Below, in pieces: positions 1 to 8,346 of a DNA stretch of 64,000 bases. A program made the translations under genes and the position numbers. How positions within the stretch are numbered: the stretch's first letter is position 1; every line of letters starts with the position of its first letter. The notes under the pieces are model-generated. The model made no database searches, had not been told where the DNA came from, and saw only the letters and a list, made by a program, of their open reading frames with translations. This DNA is from Thermococcus sibiricus MM 739 (GTDB lineage: Archaea > Methanobacteriota_B > Thermococci > Thermococcales > Thermococcaceae). The stretch is from assembly GCF_000022545.1 (NCBI RefSeq), contig NC_012883.1, forward strand, positions 1,542,276 to 1,606,275, read 5' to 3'.

Positions 1-106
1 TCTGCTTCTCTCTGCCCGTGCGTCTGAGGTACACAATTATTATCGCCACTATTATGGCCGCCTCAAGGGCCTCTCTAAAGGTTATGAGGAAAGCTCCAAC
101 GTTCAT
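1..106 (-). CDS. FTR1-family iron permease, N-terminal fragment (gene runs off left edge)
   Basis: The reverse strand from 106 reads MNVGAFLITFREALEAAIIV and then a hydrophobic run ending in a basic stretch (YLRRTGREK). The REALE motif in the first membrane segment is the iron-ligand REXLE motif of FTR1-type high-affinity iron permeases. A GGGGGTGA ribosome binding site sits 4 bases upstream of the ATG, fixing the start. Only about 35 residues are inside the window. A TTAGG-type palindrome lies 19 bases upstream and matches the one in front of the neighbouring peroxiredoxin, which suggests iron-dependent control. The assignment rests on one membrane segment but the motif and its position are characteristic. 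Confidence 0.75.
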   Translation of the reverse strand, partial: MNVGAFLITFREALEAAIIVAIIIVYLRRTGREKQ

Positions 107-124
107 GGATTCACCCCCAATCTT

Positions 125-138
125 TTAGGCCAACCTAA
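125..138. promoter_or_regulatory. DtxR/IdeR-like operator upstream of the FTR1 gene
   Basis: TTAGGCCAACCTAA is an inverted repeat (TTAGG/CCTAA arms) close to the iron-box consensus bound by DtxR/IdeR-family repressors. A perfect version, TTAGGTTAACCTAA, lies at 965-978 before the peroxiredoxin gene. That an iron-responsive repressor binds here is inferred from the sequence and from the iron-permease gene downstream. Confidence 0.55.
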
Positions 139-140
139 TA

Positions 141-374
141 TTTGTAGGAGGACTTATGAGTTTTACCTTTGCCAAATTGAAATTTTGAGGAATTTGCAGG
201 GAAGTTACGATGCTTCAAACGGGGTATACCATCTGCCAATCCAGCAAGGTTCGAATTTTGCACCTCTACAATATGAATTTCCATCCAATTTCCCAAAACT
301 GTGAAAAGAAACGGGGATATTGGACAAATCGTGGCAGAAATGCCGTGGAAAAATTTACAAAATGGAAAAAACGG
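141..374. other. Intergenic stretch, no convincing gene
   Basis: This interval separates the divergent FTR1 start from the peroxiredoxin stop. A good AGGAGG site near 147 precedes an ATG, but the frame closes after 10 codons. A longer frame starting at 210 runs into the peroxiredoxin gene on the other strand and looks like composition-driven open frame. No RNA fold or repeat stood out. Confidence 0.4.
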
Positions 375-944
375 TCAAATCTTTCCTACCAGATCGAGGC
401 TGACCTTAAGAGTCTCCTTACCGGGCTCCCAGCTGGCCGGGCAGACCTGACCGGGGTGCTCGCGAACGTACTTTGAAGCCCTGAGCATCCTCAGGATTTC
501 CTTCGCACTCCTCCCTATGCTGTTGTCGTGGATGTGCATGCTGACAACCTTTCCGTCCGGGTCTATGATGAAGGTCGCCCTCCACGAAACGCCCTCGTCT
601 TCGATGTAGGTGCCGAACAGGCGACTTATCTTCCCGGCCGGGTCGGCGAGCATCGGGTACTTTATCTTCTTTATCGAGGGTGAAGTGTCGTGCCAGGCCT
701 TATGGACGTAGGCTGTGTCCGTTGAAACGCTGATTATTTCGGCCCCCTCCTTCTTGAACTCCTCGTAATACTTTGCCAGCTCCTCAAGCTCCGTCGGGCA
801 GACGAAGGTAAAGTCTGCCGGATAGAAGGCGAGGATGACCCACTTGCCCCTGTAGTCCGAGAACCTGAGCTTTCCTATCTCGTCCTTCTCCGGGAAGTAG
901 GCATTGGCTTCGAAGTCTGGAACCGTTTCTCCAACCATCACCAT
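375..944 (-). CDS. 2-Cys peroxiredoxin (AhpC-like)
   Basis: Thiol peroxidase that reduces hydrogen peroxide and organic peroxides in the cytoplasm. The 189-residue product has the peroxidatic cysteine in PADFTFVCPTE (about C49) and a second, resolving cysteine in HPGQVCPASWEPG (about C168), the typical AhpC arrangement, plus the conserved Thr in PADFTF and an Arg in GVSWRATF. The open frame could start at 953 with GTG, but that GTG lies inside the GAGGTGA ribosome binding site. The ATG at 944 has ideal spacing, so I use it. The promoter carries a perfect TTAGGTTAACCTAA palindrome. The gene is GC-rich compared with sequence further right. Confidence 0.93.
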   Translation of the reverse strand: MVMVGETVPDFEANAYFPEKDEIGKLRFSDYRGKWVILAFYPADFTFVCPTELEELAKYYEEFKKEGAEIISVSTDTAYVHKAWHDTSPSIKKIKYPMLADPAGKISRLFGTYIEDEGVSWRATFIIDPDGKVVSMHIHDNSIGRSAKEILRMLRASKYVREHPGQVCPASWEPGKETLKVSLDLVGKI

Positions 945-964
945 GATTTTCACCTCGATATTAA

Positions 965-986
965 TTAGGTTAACCTAATTTAAAAA
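965..986 (-). promoter_or_regulatory. Peroxiredoxin promoter with iron-box palindrome overlapping TATA
   Basis: TTAGGTTAACCTAA at 965-978 is a perfect 14-base palindrome. It abuts a reverse-strand TATA-like TTTTTAAATT at 977-986. A bound factor would block TBP/TFB, so repression is the likely outcome. A weaker, related GGTTGTCCTAA lies at 987-997. It is related to the site at 125-138. Confidence 0.6.
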
Positions 987-1084
987 GGTTGTCCTAACAA
1001 AATGAAAAATTTCGAGATTCAAAACTTTCCACTTCGAAGCCATAAATTTAAAGTCCAGAGAGTCAAAATTTCACCGGTGATAAC

Positions 1085-1651
1085 ATGAAGCTTAAGGTGA
1101 TTCTCGGGACGGCAAGGGAAAGTAGGAAAAGCGAGAAAGTCGCAAACTACATCGTCAGAAAAGCCCAAGAACTCGATCTGAAAACCGAACTGATAGACGT
1201 AAAGGACTACCTCTTAGCATACACGCACCGCTGGAAGATAACGCCCGAGATGGAGAGGTACAGGAAAAAGATAATCGAGGCAGATTCCCTCATCATAGTC
1301 GCCCCCGAATACAACGGGAGCTATCCGGGGGAGCTGAAGATCCTCCTCGACACAATCTACGACGAGTACGAGGCCCTGCCGGTGGGAATTGTCACCGTGT
1401 CTGTCGTCACCGGTGGGATGAGACTCCTCCAGGAGCTAAGGCTCGCGGCCTTGAACTACAAAATGCTCCCCGTCGGGCAGGTCCTCTTCTACAACGTTGA
1501 CGACCTGTTCGAAGACGAAGAACTGAAAGACAAGAAGTACAAAGAAAGGGTAGAACGGCTTTTGAGAGCACTTGAGAAGTACGCTAAGGCGCTGAAGCCG
1601 ATAAGAGATGAGGTGAGAGAAAAGCTTAGGGAAGAGACGGAGCGAGTTTAA
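1085..1651 (+). CDS. NADPH-dependent FMN reductase / flavodoxin-like flavoprotein
   Basis: The 188-residue protein opens with VILGTARESRKSEKVA, the phosphate-binding loop of the NADPH-dependent FMN reductase family, and has the second FMN-contact motif APEYNGSYPG near residue 80. The rest alternates strands and helices as in a flavodoxin fold and ends in a charged helix. A GGTGATAAC ribosome binding site precedes the ATG. The likely role is reduction of flavin, quinone or metal ions with NAD(P)H; the substrate cannot be read from sequence. It stands divergent to the peroxiredoxin gene, a plausible redox-defence partner. Confidence 0.85.
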   Translation: MKLKVILGTARESRKSEKVANYIVRKAQELDLKTELIDVKDYLLAYTHRWKITPEMERYRKKIIEADSLIIVAPEYNGSYPGELKILLDTIYDEYEALPVGIVTVSVVTGGMRLLQELRLAALNYKMLPVGQVLFYNVDDLFEDEELKDKKYKERVERLLRALEKYAKALKPIRDEVREKLREETERV

Positions 1652-1678
1652 CCCCCATTTCACTTTTGCTCTGCCCAT

Positions 1679-1752
1679 AACTGACCTCCTCCCCGCCGTG
1701 AACGGCGAGGGTTCCAACGAGTTAACCCCTCGCTAGTGACGGGGAGGTAAAC
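1679..1752 (+). repeat. Compact double hairpin resembling an IS200/IS605-type element end
   Basis: The segment opens with GACCTCCTCCCCGCCGTGAA, folds as CGCCGTGAACGGCG, continues through a second arm CCCCTCGCTAGTGACGGGG, and closes with GGGGAGGT, which pairs with the opening ACCTCC. It therefore forms a three-way junction. The first part recurs almost exactly at 60767-60803 and in decayed form at 8010-8044 and 58121-58160. Such GC-rich hairpins flank tnpB elements in Thermococcales as far as I know; here no transposase is attached. Confidence 0.55.
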
Positions 1753-1853
1753 TGTCCTCGGAACTCTGTACTTTTCAAGTTTAAAAAATCCGCCAGTTCC
1801 TACAAATGGGTCCGGGGAACCGGATAATAGAAATGAAATAGAAAACACTCCGC

Positions 1854-2987
1854 TCACAACAGCCCTTCAGTGAGCCCTCTTACACTGCTCCTTGCCTTTG
1901 ACCTTAATTTCTCAAGGTGGTCGCTTAAAGCCTCCCCGATGCCGTGCACAAAGAGGCTCAGCGCTTCTTTCCTCGTCAGTCCGCGGGCACGGAGGTAGAA
2001 GAGAGCGTCCTCGTCGAACTGAGAAACGCTCGAAGAGTGCGACGCGGCCTCGATATCTCCGGTATCAACCTCAAGCATAGGCACACTGACGCCAAGGGAG
2101 CCCTTGTCCATGGTAATAACGTGGGAGCTGACCTCGCTCGAAGAGCCCCTGGCCCCTTCAAAGACCTTTGCAACACCCCTGTGGACAGTCCAACCGTTCT
2201 GGTAGGCGAAACCATGAACTCTCGTCTCGCCCACAGTCCTTTCCCCGTACTGAAGGACATTGGTAAGGTAGTCAACAGCCGAGCCTATGCCTATTGGCAT
2301 CCCTCTCAGTACGAGCTCGCTTCCCTTTCCCTCGAGGGAGTAGTCCTCGCGATGGTGGCTCATTTTACCTCCGCTGATAATGGTGAAAGCTTTGACTCTT
2401 GTCCCTCCTCCAAGGCTCGCTCTCAAGAGGTAATGCGACAAGCTTTTGTGTTTTCCGACAGTAAGTAACTCAAGCTCGGCCTTTCTTGCCTTGAGCTCAA
2501 TAACAAAGGATTTTACTCCTTCTTCGGTCATGTCGTAGATTATTATCGGGACCTTGACGTTCTCGGCCTCGATGTTGATGTGGTGGCTTATGAATACCTT
2601 CTCCGAGAGGTGGGAGACTATAACAAGCGGCTCTACCAAGTCCTCAGTGATCCTCAACCGGTAGGCTCTCTTGAGGACGTAGAAGTGGAAGCCGAGTATC
2701 CTTGACTCCTCTGGTTGGGAAAGCCCCAGAGTCCCCTCGCTCAGCTCAACACCCTTAGGAAGGTCAAACTTCGTCCCGCTTCCAGACAAAAGCACGTTGG
2801 CTTTGATTCTAACTTCTCCTGCCTTTGCCTCGGTCGGAAGCCTGAGGGGCGAGTTCTCTTCGAAGAGCTTCCACTTTGTATAGCTCTTAATCGTAGGGCT
2901 GTCGCCGTACTTCTGGTAAGTGAGCTCCTCAAGTGCCTCCTTAGTGATTGAAGGAACGTGCTCGTTAGAGAACTCATCAGAGCGCAT
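1854..2987 (-). CDS. sufD: SufD-like Fe-S cluster assembly scaffold subunit
   Basis: Third gene of a sufC-sufB-sufD operon. SufD pairs with SufB and SufC to build Fe-S clusters. The 377-residue product has the SufBD right-handed beta-helix core in its middle and the family's C-terminal signature, an internal SHSSSVSQFDEDALFYLRARG followed by a helix with LSLFVHGIG. Unlike SufB it has few cysteines, as expected. Its ATG overlaps the SufB stop as TAATG, so translation is coupled. The gene is GC-rich, whereas sufC and parts of sufB are AT-rich, which suggests recombination within the operon. Confidence 0.88.
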   Translation of the reverse strand: MRSDEFSNEHVPSITKEALEELTYQKYGDSPTIKSYTKWKLFEENSPLRLPTEAKAGEVRIKANVLLSGSGTKFDLPKGVELSEGTLGLSQPEESRILGFHFYVLKRAYRLRITEDLVEPLVIVSHLSEKVFISHHINIEAENVKVPIIIYDMTEEGVKSFVIELKARKAELELLTVGKHKSLSHYLLRASLGGGTRVKAFTIISGGKMSHHREDYSLEGKGSELVLRGMPIGIGSAVDYLTNVLQYGERTVGETRVHGFAYQNGWTVHRGVAKVFEGARGSSSEVSSHVITMDKGSLGVSVPMLEVDTGDIEAASHSSSVSQFDEDALFYLRARGLTRKEALSLFVHGIGEALSDHLEKLRSKARSSVRGLTEGLL

Positions 2988-4414
2988 TAGCCAACACCCC
3001 CAACCTCGCTGAACTCAAGCTCTATGACCTTCTTGAGCACCTCGACGTACTCGAAGGGCAGTCCTTCGAGGATTTCACTTATGAAGCCGAGCACTATGAG
3101 GCTCTTAGCTTCCTCCTCCTTTATTCCCCTGGCATTGAGGTAGAAGAGCTTGTCCTCGCTGAGCTTTCCGGTGGTTGCCTCGTGGATTATGCTCGCGCTC
3201 GGCTCGTCGTTCTGGTTGTGCGGGTATGTGTAGGCCCTGCTCTCCCCGTCGAGAATTAGTGAGTCACAGGAAACCGTCGCTGTTGAGTTCTCAGCACCCC
3301 TGGCTATCCTAACGAGACCGCGGTAGATGTTTATTCCTCCGTTGGCGCTTATGCTCTTGGAGACTATCTTTGAACTGGTATTCTTGCCTACATGAAAACT
3401 TTTTGCACCAGTATCTTTCATAAATGGGCCATTGCTAAGTGAGACAACATACTGAGCAGTTCTCGAGTAATCACCTTTTAGAACGCTGGAAGGATACGTA
3501 TATGTTATCATGCTCCCAATACTTCCTTCAATCCACTCTACGTAGGCATTATCCTCTATAATGGCCCGCTTGTTGTTGAAGTTTATCACGTTGCGACTCC
3601 AGTTCTGTATCGTGGTGAACTTTACCGTGGCGTTTTTGTGGGCATATATCTCGACCATTCCGTCGTGGAAGGAGAAACCCTTATACATTGGAGCCGAACA
3701 GCCCTCTATAAAGTGAACATAACTCCCTTCATCTGCCACAAGAAGAGTATGCTCGAATTGTCCCTCTAGGGCGGAACCTATGACAAAGAACGCCTCAATC
3801 GGGAATGGGACTCTAACTCCCTTCGGTATGTATACGAACGCTCCCCCACTCCATAAGGCGTGGTGCAAAGCTGAAAACTTGTGCTCTCCCGGGGGAAAGA
3901 CTTTTCCAAAGTATTTCTTAACTAGGTCGGGGTATTTCTTCACAGCTTCTTCCATCGGGAGCATTATGATACCCTTCTTCTCGAACTCTTCCTTGAGCTG
4001 GGAATAAACGCTCTCACTATCAAATACTGCTGTCAGTCCAGAGAGGAACTTCTTCTCTATCTCGGGGATGTTCAGCCTTTCAAAGGTCTTTCTGATGTTC
4101 TCGGGCAGGTCGTCCCAGTCTTTCACTTCCTTCTGGAGCTCAGGCTTTGTGTAAAGGATTAGATTGTCTAAGTCGAGCTCTTCAATACCGACGACCCACT
4201 TTGGCATTGGAAGCTTCTCGAAAACCTCTAACGCCCTTAACCTGTGTCTGAGCATCCACTCAGGCTCTTTCTTTATCCTTGAAAGCTCCTCCACAGTATC
4301 CCTGCTTATCTTTCCCTTCAGTTCTATCTCCTTTGGATATGGAACGGCGGTGCCGAGTATCTCTTCAAGAGAACCAGCCTTCAAGATCTCCTCAAGCTTT
4401 GATTGATCACTCAT
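2987..4414 (-). CDS. sufB: SufB Fe-S cluster assembly scaffold
   Basis: Core scaffold of the SUF system, forming the SufBC(D) complex in the cytoplasm. The 475-residue protein contains EGCSAPMYKGFSFHDGMVEI, with its conserved cysteine, in the middle, a later VSCDSLILDG with another cysteine, and the C-terminal TTGKLSEDKLFYLNARGIKE signature shared with SufD. The start overlaps the end of sufC as ATGA. Base composition changes several times within the gene: the 3' part near 2990-3370 is GC-rich and 3370-3540 is AT-rich. This patchiness is unlike ordinary single-gene drift. Confidence 0.93.
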   Translation of the reverse strand: MSDQSKLEEILKAGSLEEILGTAVPYPKEIELKGKISRDTVEELSRIKKEPEWMLRHRLRALEVFEKLPMPKWVVGIEELDLDNLILYTKPELQKEVKDWDDLPENIRKTFERLNIPEIEKKFLSGLTAVFDSESVYSQLKEEFEKKGIIMLPMEEAVKKYPDLVKKYFGKVFPPGEHKFSALHHALWSGGAFVYIPKGVRVPFPIEAFFVIGSALEGQFEHTLLVADEGSYVHFIEGCSAPMYKGFSFHDGMVEIYAHKNATVKFTTIQNWSRNVINFNNKRAIIEDNAYVEWIEGSIGSMITYTYPSSVLKGDYSRTAQYVVSLSNGPFMKDTGAKSFHVGKNTSSKIVSKSISANGGINIYRGLVRIARGAENSTATVSCDSLILDGESRAYTYPHNQNDEPSASIIHEATTGKLSEDKLFYLNARGIKEEEAKSLIVLGFISEILEGLPFEYVEVLKKVIELEFSEVGGVG

Positions 4415-5136
4415 ACTGCCTCCACCGCCGCAAACCCCTTTTCCTCTATTATCTTTACCAGTTCAACACCGCCGGAAGCAACTATCTTTCCTTCCTTTAT
4501 GACGTGCACCCTGTTGGGCTTGAGGTGTTCCAAAATCCTTCCGTAGTGGGTTATCAGGAGAATTGAAGTGCCCCCTTCATGAAGTTTGTTTATAACGCTG
4601 GCTATCATCTTCAGAGAATCAACATCAACTCCACTATCGGGTTCATCAAGAATAAGAAGTTTTGGTTTCACAAGATAGGCTTGTAGCATTTCCAACTTTT
4701 TCCTTTCTCCCCCAGAAAATCCAACATTTAAGAATCGTGTGAGTATTGAATCATCCAAACCAAGTTCCTGAACTGCAGCAAAAATAATTTCATAAGCTTG
4801 AATTTCATCAAGGTTTTTGAGATTCTTCAATACTCTTTGCAAGAATTGAATAACCTTCACTCCCTCTACTTCAACAGGATGTTGAAAACTCAAGAAAACA
4901 CCTCTTCTAACCCTTTCCTCAGGAGGCAAGTTAGTTATATCCTCTACATCAAAAATAATTCTCCCATCTATCACTTGATACTTGGGATGACCAGCTATCG
5001 TTAAGGCTAATGTTGATTTCCCGCTCCCGTTAGGACCCATTACAACGTGAAGCTCTCCATCATCAACGATAAGATTAATATCTTTGAGAATTTCCTTGTC
5101 CTCTGCTTTTACTTTTAGATTTTCAACTTTCAACAT
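4411..5136 (-). CDS. sufC: SufC ABC-type ATPase
   Basis: ATPase that drives Fe-S assembly on SufB/SufD; it is soluble, not a transporter. The sequence has Walker A GPNGSGKST near residue 36, the ABC signature FSGGERKKLEM, Walker B LLILDEPDSGVD and the switch histidine in ILLITHYGR, all typical of SufC. The open frame begins at 5145, but the ATG at 5136 is best spaced from GGTGATG. First gene of the operon; a TATA element and an inverted repeat lie at 5182-5213. Confidence 0.93.
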   Translation of the reverse strand: MLKVENLKVKAEDKEILKDINLIVDDGELHVVMGPNGSGKSTLALTIAGHPKYQVIDGRIIFDVEDITNLPPEERVRRGVFLSFQHPVEVEGVKVIQFLQRVLKNLKNLDEIQAYEIIFAAVQELGLDDSILTRFLNVGFSGGERKKLEMLQAYLVKPKLLILDEPDSGVDVDSLKMIASVINKLHEGGTSILLITHYGRILEHLKPNRVHVIKEGKIVASGGVELVKIIEEKGFAAVEAV

Positions 5137-5181
5137 GACCATCACCGTCCATTATCGGTACATTTTTGTGTAAGAGAAAAC

Positions 5182-5213
5182 CCTTTTAAAAGTTTTCTAC
5201 CCAATAGTGGGTA
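5182..5213 (-). promoter_or_regulatory. suf operon promoter with TACCCA-N4-TGGGTA inverted repeat
   Basis: On the reverse strand a TATA-like CTTTTAAAAG occupies about 5183-5192. Immediately upstream, at 5198-5213, TACCCA and TGGGTA face each other across four bases. The repeat sits where archaeal activators or BRE-overlapping repressors bind. The cognate factor is unknown. Confidence 0.45.
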
Positions 5214-5300
5214 ATGAGAACTCACATAACAAGAGATCCAAACACTTTACTCAAAACTCAAAAATAAAAGTTTGAAAACAAGGAAAAACATGAAGCGAAA

Positions 5301-5822
5301 TCATTCTCCCTGCATTAGAAGAGACGGGAGCTTTGGAGTCCTCGTGCCTAGTTCACTATCAAGCATGAACACTATCTGTGGGCTACCCTTGGCAAATTTA
5401 AGTTTATCGAGTACCTTTTTCACACTTGCCTCTTCCTCGACCTGCTCGTTGATGAACCACTCCAAAAATGCTCTTGTTGGATAATCTTTTTCTTCCTCAG
5501 CTAAAACGGCGAGCTCGTGTATTGATTTACTTATGAACTTTTCATGTTCATACGCTGCTTCAAACGCCTCTATTGGGCTTCCCCATTCTTTTGGGGGTTT
5601 TGGAATCTCGCTAAGTTCCACTCTTCCGTTCCTGTCGTAAATGTAGTTATAAAACCTCAATGCATGGCCTACCTCTTCTTCGGCCTGAGCCTTCATCCAG
5701 TTGGCAAAACCTTCAAGGTTTAAATCATCGAAATATCCAGCCATGGCAAAGTACAGGTATGCAGAATATATCTCTTTGTTTAGTTGCTCATTTAGAGCCT
5801 TAAGCATTTTTTCACTCAACAT
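5301..5822 (-). CDS. Ferritin (iron-storage, non-heme)
   Basis: Iron oxidation and storage shell protein. The product is a four-helix bundle of 173 residues with ferroxidase ligands visible as E in [12 protein letters not shown], the [10 protein letters not shown] pair in helix B and a later [10 protein letters not shown] in helix D. Length and order match the FtnA family of Thermococcales. The open frame extends to 5834 through GTG codons that lie inside the GGAGTGGTGG ribosome binding site; the ATG at 5822 is preferred. It sits next to suf genes and close to other iron-related genes. Confidence 0.93.
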   Translation of the reverse strand: MLSEKMLKALNEQLNKEIYSAYLYFAMAGYFDDLNLEGFANWMKAQAEEEVGHALRFYNYIYDRNGRVELSEIPKPPKEWGSPIEAFEAAYEHEKFISKSIHELAVLAEEEKDYPTRAFLEWFINEQVEEEASVKKVLDKLKFAKGSPQIVFMLDSELGTRTPKLPSLLMQGE

Positions 5823-5870
5823 AACTACCACCACTCCTATTTTGATTTTAAAACTATTTAAGTCTTTAGT

Positions 5871-6962
5871 TCAAATTACGCCCTCTTTTTTCAGTTCAGT
5901 TCTTATCCTCTCAAACTCTTCTAATTTTCCTTGTGTTACAACTCTCTCAGGCCTGAAAGGACAATCACAGTAGGGATACTCCAAAAAGGCATCATAAGTT
6001 TTTATTTTTCTGGCTATAGAGACTATCTCTTCTTTATCAAAACCCAAGAGGGGTCTATGAACTGGAAAATCCACAGTAATAGTCTCAAAGTATAGGTTTG
6101 TTAAAGTTTGAGAAGCAACTTGACCGAGAGAGTCTCCCGTTACTATTCCAAGGGCCCCGTTCTCCTTTGCTACCTCTGCTGCTCTCCTAAGCATAGCAAC
6201 CTTACATACAACACATGTCCACTCCCTTCTGTTAAGCTTGTTCAACGTAATCACGTAGGGTTTGAGAACTTCAAAATGATTCTCCACTATGAGCTCTATC
6301 GGCTCGGGGGAATAATCGCTGAGGATTTCCACGACCTTCTCAACTACCTTCCTTGCATTTTTTCCTTGGTCAAAGTGAACCGCTATTACTTCAGCTCCCC
6401 TTTTCAACATTAGAAAAGCTGCAACCGGTGAATCTATGCCTCCGCTCAAGAGAGCAACAACCTTTCCTTGCGTCCCTACGGGCAGTCCACCAACTCCTTC
6501 GATCTTCTCAAAGAACACGTAGGCCTTTCCGTTGATTATCTCTATGCCCACGGTAAGTTCCGGATTTTCTAAGTCAACTTTCCAACCGAATTCCTTCGCA
6601 ATGAACGCCCCCACCTCTCTATTGACCTCAACGGAAGTCTTGAGAAAAGTCTTATCTAGTCTTTGAGTTTCAACCCTAAAGCTTCTTGGATTAAACTTTT
6701 TAAGAGCCTCTCTGAGGTACCCGGGGGCTTCATCATAACTCATGACCCTCGCAGGGGATACCGAAACTACTCCGGGGACTTTGGCTATTATCCAGGCCGC
6801 TTTGTCGGGGGCGTCAACGAGAATCCGCCCTCTTATTACTTTCACTTTTCCCGTTATGCCTTTTCTTTTTAGAATTTTCTCGATGTTCTCGGCCAGCTTT
6901 CTCTCAAATTCCCTTCTCTTACCTCGTTTTATCGCTATCTCACCGTATCTTACTATTATCAC
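5871..6962 (-). CDS. thiI: tRNA 4-thiouridine synthetase ThiI (THUMP + PP-loop)
   Basis: Transfers sulfur to U8 of tRNA. The N-terminal ferredoxin-like/THUMP region covers about residues 1-165, followed by the PP-loop VVALLSGGIDSPVAAFL that adenylates uridine and a conserved catalytic-type cysteine in REWTCVVCKVAML. The rhodanese domain of bacterial ThiI is absent, as usual in archaea; the C-terminal YPYCDCPF adds cysteines. An upstream in-frame ATG at 6986 lies within thiF. GTG at 6962 follows GGTGGTTGA and starts one base past the thiF stop, so I use it. Confidence 0.9.
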   Translation of the reverse strand: MIIVRYGEIAIKRGKRREFERKLAENIEKILKRKGITGKVKVIRGRILVDAPDKAAWIIAKVPGVVSVSPARVMSYDEAPGYLREALKKFNPRSFRVETQRLDKTFLKTSVEVNREVGAFIAKEFGWKVDLENPELTVGIEIINGKAYVFFEKIEGVGGLPVGTQGKVVALLSGGIDSPVAAFLMLKRGAEVIAVHFDQGKNARKVVEKVVEILSDYSPEPIELIVENHFEVLKPYVITLNKLNRREWTCVVCKVAMLRRAAEVAKENGALGIVTGDSLGQVASQTLTNLYFETITVDFPVHRPLLGFDKEEIVSIARKIKTYDAFLEYPYCDCPFRPERVVTQGKLEEFERIRTELKKEGVI

Positions 6963-6963
6963 G

Positions 6964-7920
6964 TCAACCACCCAAGTATCTTGCAAATAGGTTCTTTGCT
7001 TCTCTTTCCTCCTCAGCCCCTCTAACTACCATCCTCCCGCTTTTGAAGACCAATATCTCGTAATCCTCATCTTCAAACTGAATAAACTGAGAAGTTTTTA
7101 GATATTCAATGCCAAGCTTTTCAAGCCTCTCTGCGAATTCATCGAGGTTTATGTTCATAGGCTCTGGGGGTGTTATCTGAATCGAGCCGTCGCAAAGCCT
7201 TTCTATCTTTATCCGCTTTTCCAAAAATGTAAATTCCCTTTTTACACAAGCTGGACATTCTTCTCTTCTAGGAACTTCAACTCTCTCGAACTCAAGTGTT
7301 TTCGTATCAAAGAATATTAACTCGCTTTTAATTTCTTCTCCCAAAAGGATTTTTGCAGCAAGGCCAACTGCTATAGAAGTAGCTAACGAAGGAACATAAC
7401 TCATTATCCCAGCGACGGCACAGGTTGGCATTGGCCTTTCAGGAAGTTTCGGCATAAGACACCTAAAACAGGCTGTTTTTCTAGGAATTATCGGCATTAT
7501 ATTGCCATATGTACTCAAAACTCCCACATAAATCCATGGTTTGTTATTCTTTACGGCATAGTCGTTTATGACTTGCCTCGTGTATATGTTGTCTGTCCCG
7601 TCTATTATCAGATCGGCTTCGTCGAGAAGATTAACTGTTGATGGGTTCAGATCCTCAAAGTGCCCAATGACTCCAAACCTCTCCTTTAGAGCCTCGACCT
7701 TTGGCTTTCCCACATCTTCTTTGGTGTATATCGTCCTTGGAAGGTCGCTCTCATCTACAAAATCCCTATCCACAACGATTATCTTCCCCACTCCAAGCTT
7801 GTGGAGAAAGTAGACCTCCCAACTACCCAGCGCGCCGGCTCCAACCACTGTGACGGTACTCTCGCTTAGCTTTCTCTGCCCCTCGATTCCTATGATCGGG
7901 AAGTGCCTTGAAAAGTCCAT
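6964..7920 (-). CDS. ThiF/MoeB/HesA-family E1-like adenylyltransferase
   Basis: Adenylates the C-terminus of a ubiquitin-like sulfur carrier for thiamine, molybdopterin or tRNA thiolation. The nucleotide-binding GAGALGS lies near residue 28, the acidic VVDRDFVDESDLPRT loop follows, CFRCLMP and CPACVKR supply the zinc tetrad, and TCAVAG supplies the candidate catalytic cysteine. An extra C-terminal region of about 80 residues follows the zinc site. The gene is one base from thiI, supporting a tRNA 4-thiouridine role. The frame extends to 7944; the ATG at 7920 gives the more usual MDFSRHFPIIG start, but this choice is uncertain. Confidence 0.85.
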   Translation of the reverse strand: MDFSRHFPIIGIEGQRKLSESTVTVVGAGALGSWEVYFLHKLGVGKIIVVDRDFVDESDLPRTIYTKEDVGKPKVEALKERFGVIGHFEDLNPSTVNLLDEADLIIDGTDNIYTRQVINDYAVKNNKPWIYVGVLSTYGNIMPIIPRKTACFRCLMPKLPERPMPTCAVAGIMSYVPSLATSIAVGLAAKILLGEEIKSELIFFDTKTLEFERVEVPRREECPACVKREFTFLEKRIKIERLCDGSIQITPPEPMNINLDEFAERLEKLGIEYLKTSQFIQFEDEDYEILVFKSGRMVVRGAEEEREAKNLFARYLGG

Positions 7921-7944
7921 CTTTACATCCACGTACACCACCAC

Positions 7945-8346
7945 TGTGAACTTGGTAGGGTGGGATAAAAAGGATTTTGGAAACTAAAGGTTGCATGATT
8001 CCTAGGGGTGCCTCCCTACCCTAAAGGGCAAGGCTTGAAAAAGAAAAAGTCACAATAAAAATGGGTGATTAAAATTCATCGCTTCAGTCCCAAGCGATGC
8101 TTTTTGGACTTTCGGCAGAGGAGAGACCTTCCCTGGGGCATCCTCCGACTGGTCAAAAATTTCGAACTAGTAAAATATCGGGAGCTGAGTACCACTACCT
8201 GATGCTCCTAAAACCCATGGCATGAAATGTCGAGTTCCTTCAACAAGAGAGCTTCGCCGTCTTCGAGCTGGGCGACTTCTTCGCGCATAACCCCGGCCAA
8301 AAACCCTAAATACCATCACCACGATTTTATTGGTTGAGGTGAGTTT
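7945..8346. other. Intergenic region with repeat remnants and decayed coding sequence
   Basis: Three things are visible. A decayed IS-end-like hairpin lies at 8010-8044. A perfect 8-base-pair stem, CATCGCTT/AAGCGATG with a seven-base loop, lies at 8077-8099. From about 8110 composition becomes GC-rich and short open stretches appear, for example VEFLQQESFAVFELGDFF at about 8229-8282 in the forward strand, closed by stops on both sides. I cannot name the parent gene. The last 20 bases hold the GAGGTGA site of the rhodopsin gene. Confidence 0.5.
8010..8044 (+). repeat. Decayed IS200/IS605-like end hairpin
   Basis: GCCTCCCTACCCTAAAGGGC, followed by AAGGCTTGAAAAAG, matches the hairpin at 60767-60803 with several substitutions and a looser stem (CCCTAAAGGG). 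No flanking transposase remains. Confidence 0.4.

Noticed and set aside
210-476. Forward open frame of 88 codons near the left edge
   Set aside because: It overlaps the well-supported peroxiredoxin gene on the other strand, lacks a ribosome binding site and has no recognisable domain.
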